From NCBI RefSeq assembly GCF_050908995.1, contig NC_135122.1, forward strand, positions 12,936,501 through 13,000,500: 64,000 nt of DNA, read 5' to 3'. Under the pieces are notes generated by a model. The model was given only the letters and a program-made list of their open reading frames with translations, did no database searches and was not told where the DNA came from. Below, piece after piece: positions 60,729 to 64,000 of the stretch. A program made the position numbers and the translations under genes. This DNA is from Andrena cerasifolii (taxonomy: Eukaryota; Arthropoda; Insecta; Hymenoptera; Andrenidae). Numbering within the stretch: position 1 is the first letter of the stretch; each line of letters begins with the position of its first letter.

Positions 60729-61325
60729 ACCAGCGCGAAGAAGCTCGCGGAGACGCGGGACGGATGTAATTTCCGCGAAACAAACGAGCACGATCGATCC
60801 CTCGGCCAGATACGGATCCAACGACGCTTGACGAACGATGAAAGGGTACTTCTTCGCAACTTGGCTGCCCCCGCGAACAGCGACGTTCGGCGGGATCGTC
60901 GAGCCACCCCCGCAGCTGAATGATTGCTCGAGTCGCGACGCGCGGCGGAGATCTGGAGATACTGTTCGACGCTGCCCGGAACTGTGTCAACGATGTTGAC
61001 CCGTTACCGGACCCGGGATAGACGGCAAAGTTTCATTTCAGGATTAATTCGAAGGGGGTGGTCTTCGGCACGGATCGGTTGGCTTTCCAGCGTAGCGAAT
61101 GCTGATAATGGTGTCTTTGGGCGACTTTTCAGGCAGCTTATCGGGTAACGATGACCCCGTTGCTGTGAATTTCGCCGACCGGGCCAAGTAGTCACTCAGC
61201 CATTTTATTGGACAATTAGAATAGCTATAATATAGGAACGCTGACGTAATTCCGCGCAGCAGGCCTCCCAGCGGTACTTAGGGGCGCTTCCGAGGTGCAT
61301 TTTGTAGACTATATACGAGAACGAG

Positions 61326-61430
61326 AGTGCATCCTGCATCCATCGAACGGCTGCTTTTAGTATAGCGTGCAACTAAACCGCCAGGCCATGAATAGTTACG
61401 AAACTATTGTCGGTAATTACGATAAGAAGC
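61326..61430. repeat. 700-bp-spaced motif array, copy B
   Basis: Contains GTGCATCCTGCATCCATCGA, GGCTGCTTTTAG (61349-61360), TTACGAAACTATTGTCGG and GTAATTACGATAAGA. It shares the first three blocks with copy A and the first, second and last with copy C, so B links A and C. Confidence 0.68.
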
Positions 61431-62025
61431 AGCTATCTTTCCCTGGTAATTCCCGAGACGTTGCCGGGGGAATGCGATAGACCGACCAGCGTTTCAACAA
61501 TTATTTCGCGTATATGGAAGCTCCTCCGAGGTCTTGCTCTAATTCTTACCTCGCGGGTGGCATACTGGGAGGGTTCCAGCGGGGAGCTGCAGGAAACGTG
61601 GAAACAGGAAACGAAAATAAACTGGAGGTCGGATCTCTGGAAAAACGGCCGCGCAGAGTGCATGTAAACTCTCGGTATCAGTCGCTTTTCAGCCTGCATA
61701 ATTCTCCTGCCGTGAAATGCGCATTATTCAAGCATCCCCACGAACACAATCCTCGCGTGTACGTAAAGAGCGAAGGAATTACTTCTCCTCGGATATCCTA
61801 GCTAGCGAAGTGCAACGTTAAGGGAGATATCTTCTCCGCCAGCAATCTTCTTTTACCGTTCGTTCGATAGAACGGCCGAGTTGCCCCTCGCGCTTTATTA
61901 AAAAATTAAAGGAGCCGTAATGCGATAGTTACGGACGCGATTCGACGCGAGCAGCTTCTTCCTGGTCGGATCCGCCACGCCGTAACTCGCGTCGCCCTCT
62001 TCCTACGCTATGCACGACGATGCAA

Positions 62026-62142
62026 GCGCATCCTGCGCGGTTCGAATGACCGCTTTTAGTGTCTCGTCCGACGACCGCGAGTCCCGGGTAGGAAACGGGT
62101 CCTGCCACCTGAAATTATCCCTCGTAATTACGATAAGACGGC
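62026..62142. repeat. 700-bp-spaced motif array, copy C
   Basis: Contains GCGCATCCTGCGCGGTTCGA, GACCGCTTTTAG (62048-62059) and GTAATTACGATAAGA. The CTTTTAG block is 699 bp from that of copy B, and B is 705 bp from A. A weaker partial match (GAGTGCAT and TCGCTTTTCAG) lies between B and C at about 61655-61692. Confidence 0.65.
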
Positions 62143-63944
62143 ACAGCACGGGCTTTCCGTTATCTTCGTCCAGTGCAAAACCACCGAGCAGCTCTGTCTG
62201 TTCGTATTCAACGTTTACGAGGCAATCGTCGCTCGCGCTATGTACACCGTGTTGGATGGGACTGGCAAAAGGATCGGGGCGCATTCGTCTCATCCCTCGG
62301 AAATCGGAACGCCTTGCGATCCACGCGACACTGTTTTCAGTCCCTCAGAGGGAGGGTACGCAGGACTTAGGGGTGTCAGGTCGTTGCTAGCGAACTCGGT
62401 CGAAATAAGTGTAACCGCGGCGGCGCGTAGTAGATTTCCAGAAGAAAAGGCTCTCCCTGCCGTCATAATTCTCGTGGCAACGGGCAACCCAGCCACGGTG
62501 AACAGAATGGAAGAAAAAAGATATCGTAAACCGTATCACTTACAGTCTCGACGGAGGACGCAGTTGCGGGGATTAGGAAACGTTTTCCTCTCGGCAGGCA
62601 GCAAGCACTCAGAGGCTTTCGTCCGTTTTCCACGCTGGTGTTTTACGGCTTCGGGGTTCAAACATGTGGAGGAGAAGTTGGGGGAGAGGATAGAGTAAAA
62701 CATCCTTTGCTGCTGTATACGTGTATCTTAACGCGAGGCGCGCAGAGGGGGATAGAGGAAAGAAGAAAGGAGGATAGCCCTGGGATGGGAAGAACGGACC
62801 TAAGCCTCCGAGATACATGTACTTCAGGTATCTCCGGTTCTGAAGAGGAATCCGAAGGCATTAGCCGCTTCGTAAGTAGCCGTTCGCGCGCGTACACCTA
62901 CCGTGCTCGCTTAGAAATTCCTCGGAATACATGGATTCGACCTGGTTCCGTCTACATCGGGGCTGCTAGACATTGTTCCGCGAAACAGCTGCCGAAGAGC
63001 ACGGTGTTTGATCGTCGCTGGCGCACCCTTGCTCCCAGGGAACCGCGGAGGCATGTTCGCTGCATCTGGTAGCCCAGAAACATCGGAGTCTGCTCCAGCC
63101 TGGCTCGAACCCCTGGAAAATAACGGCCACGCGACGGAAACGGGGAAATGTTTCGCGGCTCTCCTAGAAAAAGCAGGCGACGTGTCGGGAATGAGCGGGC
63201 GGGATCGTTAACGCGGCCGTCCACGGGGAAATTTAATATACACGACAGCGTTGGAGTATCGTCGATCCACCAGGAGTGCGTCTTGCTCGCGGACACTCGT
63301 CGGCAGCGGCCTCCGCGTATGTACGCTCGCGTCGCCGTATGAAAAGGGGATTCCTATAAAATTAGACTTTCAAACGACGATCGACGCCTGGAGAGACAAC
63401 ACCTACGGCGATTCCCTTCCGTCCTCCCGACTGTCGACGACGAAACCAGCTACTCCCCGCTCCCGTTTCACCCGCAACTTTCGCCACGGACCGCGAAATT
63501 AACGGCGCGACCTTTAGAAAATCCGATCCCCGCCAATCAACTACTTTGCATGGAGGAGCGGAGTGATTACCATAATCGTTATCCCGCATACTCCGCCACG
63601 CACTGGCCGCGATAAATTAGACAAATTCCAGCTTCGAGGCAGCGTCCACGAGCCGCGTTAAAACTCTGTACAAGCAAGGTAGGAGGGGAGGACGAGGATG
63701 GTACGCGAAGGAAGCTTGGGAACGGAGGATATCGGGGGCCCGTGTGTTCGTGCCGCGCCATATTGCTCCACGCCTGCCGAAGATTTATGTTTTAATAATT
63801 ATTGTGACATTGCCGCTCGCGTGCGTAAGGCCAATCAATGCAGGTGTGTACGAGGGCTGCATGCGGACGCGGACGGACGGTTGAGGCCGACAGATCGACG
63901 GACAGGGAGCCACGGGATGCGCGAGGAGTGGTGGTTGGGGCCCG
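62143..63944. other. GC-rich unique DNA, no gene supported
   Basis: Frames up to 152 codons (62240-62698, plus) without recognisable domains. I looked for a fourth copy of the 60.6-62.1 kb motif near 62.76 kb and saw none. Confidence 0.4.
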
Positions 63945-63966
63945 AGGAGAGAGAGAGAGAGAGAGG
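63945..63966 (+). repeat. (GA)n microsatellite
   Basis: Short GA run near the window end. Confidence 0.9.
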
Positions 63967-64000
63967 AGAAGGGGACTGAGTGGACGCGAGAAGGCACCAC

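Noticed and set aside
1..64000. Known insect microRNAs, snRNAs and 5S rRNA
   Set aside because: I scanned by eye for commonly conserved mature microRNA seeds with flanking sequence and for U1, U2 and U6 signatures and saw none. A covariance-model search would be needed to exclude them.

Overview
This window reads as non-coding nuclear DNA of a eukaryote, most likely an insect and probably a hymenopteran (inference). The reasons are: no run of adjacent, same-strand genes; many dinucleotide and trinucleotide microsatellites; AT-rich transposon islands set in GC-rich, CpG-rich unique sequence; and transposon types common in insect genomes (TTAA-flanked and TA-flanked short inverted-repeat elements, a TTA-flanked palindromic element, 5'-truncated non-LTR retrotransposon tails). 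I could not support a single intact protein-coding gene, tRNA, rRNA or known microRNA. Open frames of 100-360 codons exist, but they overlap on both strands, run through microsatellites and homopolymers, and show no domain I recognise. Small spliced exons cannot be excluded by reading alone.

Layout. 1-719: AT-rich, ending in the right terminus of a TA-flanked element (family A). 1095-1834: a complete TTAA-flanked element. 3.3 kb: compound (CT)n(TA)n. 4502-4819 and 6171-6475: two complete TA-flanked elements. 9615-10367: a TTAA element whose 403-bp core recurs at 42.7-43.1 kb. 11.3-12.4 kb: (GA)n, a 42-bp segment present twice, and a perfect 30-bp tandem duplication. 12.4-23.2 kb: mostly unique, with one AT-rich island. 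23228-24308 and 29561-30366: two longer TA-flanked elements. 33.4-33.9 kb, 36.5/37.9 kb and 47.9/48.7 kb: further diverged local duplications. 38.7-39.3 kb: 3' end of a non-LTR retrotransposon. 42.5-43.6 kb: a TTAA-type element abutted by a TTA-flanked palindromic element. 46.86-47.22 kb: family A elements. 49.5-50.1 kb: a foldback structure whose arms are arrays of ~40-bp units, each carrying a dyad. 50.1-50.4 kb: a repeat also found inverted inside the 4.5-kb element. 51.6-52.45 kb: a second non-LTR tail followed by a long near-perfect hairpin. 60.6-62.1 kb: three diverged copies of one motif block about 700 bp apart.

Two layers stand out. One is a dense set of non-autonomous transposons, none with its own transposase, which must have been moved by enzymes encoded elsewhere. 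The other is a set of short, diverged, locally duplicated segments in the GC-rich unique DNA, separated by 0.3-1.4 kb. These are not flanked by transposon ends, and several change mostly at third-codon positions in one frame, so they are the best candidates for undescribed functional sequence (duplicated enhancers, duplicated exons or structured RNAs). No gene network can be described from this window.
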